DNA of 64,000 nucleotides from Tetranychus cinnabarinus. Lineage: Eukaryota; Arthropoda; Arachnida; Trombidiformes; Tetranychidae. This document shows, piece by piece, positions 63,535-64,000 of the stretch (position 1 is the first letter of the stretch; every line of letters begins with the position of its first letter). The notes under the pieces were generated by a model. It made no database searches. It was not told the DNA's origin and saw nothing but the letters and a program-made list of their open reading frames with translations. The position numbers and the translations under genes were made by a program. The stretch is taken from the NCBI GenBank assembly GCA_022266195.1, contig WHVY01000005.1, positions 6,510,001-6,574,000 on the forward strand, in the 5' to 3' direction.

Positions 63535-63765
63535 TTTACCTTCAGATGACAGCCTTAAAATTCGTCTACAATCGCGTTCAGATAACTTTTTTGGGCGTCC
63601 AGATCTCGGTGTTGAACCATAATCCTCACCTAACTTGAGACAATTTGCCACCACAGTCTTGGATCTGCCAATTTTCTCAGCAATTTGCCTTATCGATAGC
63701 TTCTGATCATGATAGGCCTTGATTGCACCGATTTCCTCACTCGTAAGCTTAGTTCCAGAGGGCAT
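63535..63765 (-). mobile_element. N-terminal fragment of a Tc1/mariner-type transposase
   Basis: From the ATG at 63765 the frame encodes MPSGTKLTSEE, then a helix-turn-helix (IRQIAEKIGRSKTVVANCL), then GRPKKLSERDCRRILRL, and diverges after about residue 76. This is the DNA-binding N-terminal part of Tc3-like transposases, including the GRP(R/K)KLS linker between the two HTH subdomains. The DDE catalytic domain is not in the following bases (63300-63535), so the copy is truncated or interrupted. A GT donor-like sequence follows codon 76, leaving a small chance that it is an exon of a host gene. Terminal repeats were not identified. Confidence 0.7.
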
Positions 63766-64000
63766 GATGTAATTAGATGAAAAAAACACAAAAATTCGAA
63801 AAAAATTGAAAATTGATGAATTGGTTGAGCACTGATCGATGGTAACTGAGTGAATGGATATTTCTGAGTGATTCTGAACATATTCAACCCTTTATTGTCA
63901 TCTGGTGCCGACCTGATAGAGATTAAAATTCTGTCCTCATAATTTTTGCCATATGTTTAAAACGTATTTTCGATTTTTAATCCAATCAATACTTATTAGC
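63766..64000. other. Flank of the transposase fragment to the window end
   Basis: About 235 bp of AT-rich DNA upstream of the transposase start, possibly the element's 5' arm. No inverted-repeat partner for it was found in the window. Confidence 0.35.

Noticed and set aside
1..64000. CRISPR arrays, rRNA, tRNA, bacterial-type operons
   Set aside because: No spaced short repeats, cloverleaf-like T-arm signatures in context or rRNA-like conserved stretches were seen; the gene structures are eukaryotic.

Overview
The window is eukaryotic nuclear DNA, AT-rich, with short introns (many under 120 bp, GT..AG) and arthropod-type genes: Fasciclin 2 ending in the PDZ ligand SAV, a chitin-binding cuticle protein, a gustatory receptor and apolipoprotein-D-like lipocalins. 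The compact introns and this gene mix suggest an arachnid, most likely a tetranychid mite such as Tetranychus. This is inference; no species marker was read directly.

Layout. 1-1.75 kb: a small inverted-repeat element and tandem copies of its flank. 2.0-7.0 kb: two tandem ADP/ATP translocase genes with patchy near-identity, separated by a 79-residue helix-turn-helix-like gene. 8.7-10.9 kb: KXD1 (BORC complex) and TMEM65 (mitochondrial inner membrane), convergent. 10.9-20 kb: no recognisable gene. 20.0-26.1 kb (minus): Fasciclin 2, with its whole seven-domain ectodomain in one exon. 26.7-29.1 kb (minus): Mcm5, with a consensus E2F site upstream. 29.6-30.2 kb (minus): an unrecognised basic 164-residue protein. 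31.9-34.0 kb (minus): fizzy-related/Cdh1. 36.1-36.7 kb (plus): AP-1 sigma. 37.8-42.4 kb (minus): a 919-residue secreted protein with one chitin-binding domain and an Arg/Ser-rich tail, plus a TATA-type promoter. 42.7-56.8 kb: about 14 kb without a recognisable gene. 56.8-64 kb: a rearranged cluster holding a gustatory receptor, a broken and an intact lipocalin, a cathepsin-L-like relic, unexplained coding-like frames and a Tc1/mariner-type transposase fragment.

The left and middle parts hold mainly single-copy housekeeping genes (mitochondrial exchange, lysosome positioning, replication, APC/C activation, Golgi/endosome sorting). No operon-like system is visible. The right end is lineage-specific environmental-response DNA with tandem duplication, loss and pseudogenes. 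All multi-exon models were joined by hand from splice consensus and preserved frame; each intact model is an exact number of codons. I found no tRNA, rRNA or CRISPR array. I found no clear new multi-gene system; the most unusual items are the altered translocase copy, the HTH gene between the paralogs, a small ORF inside the Fas2 intron and the unexplained frames in the right-hand cluster.
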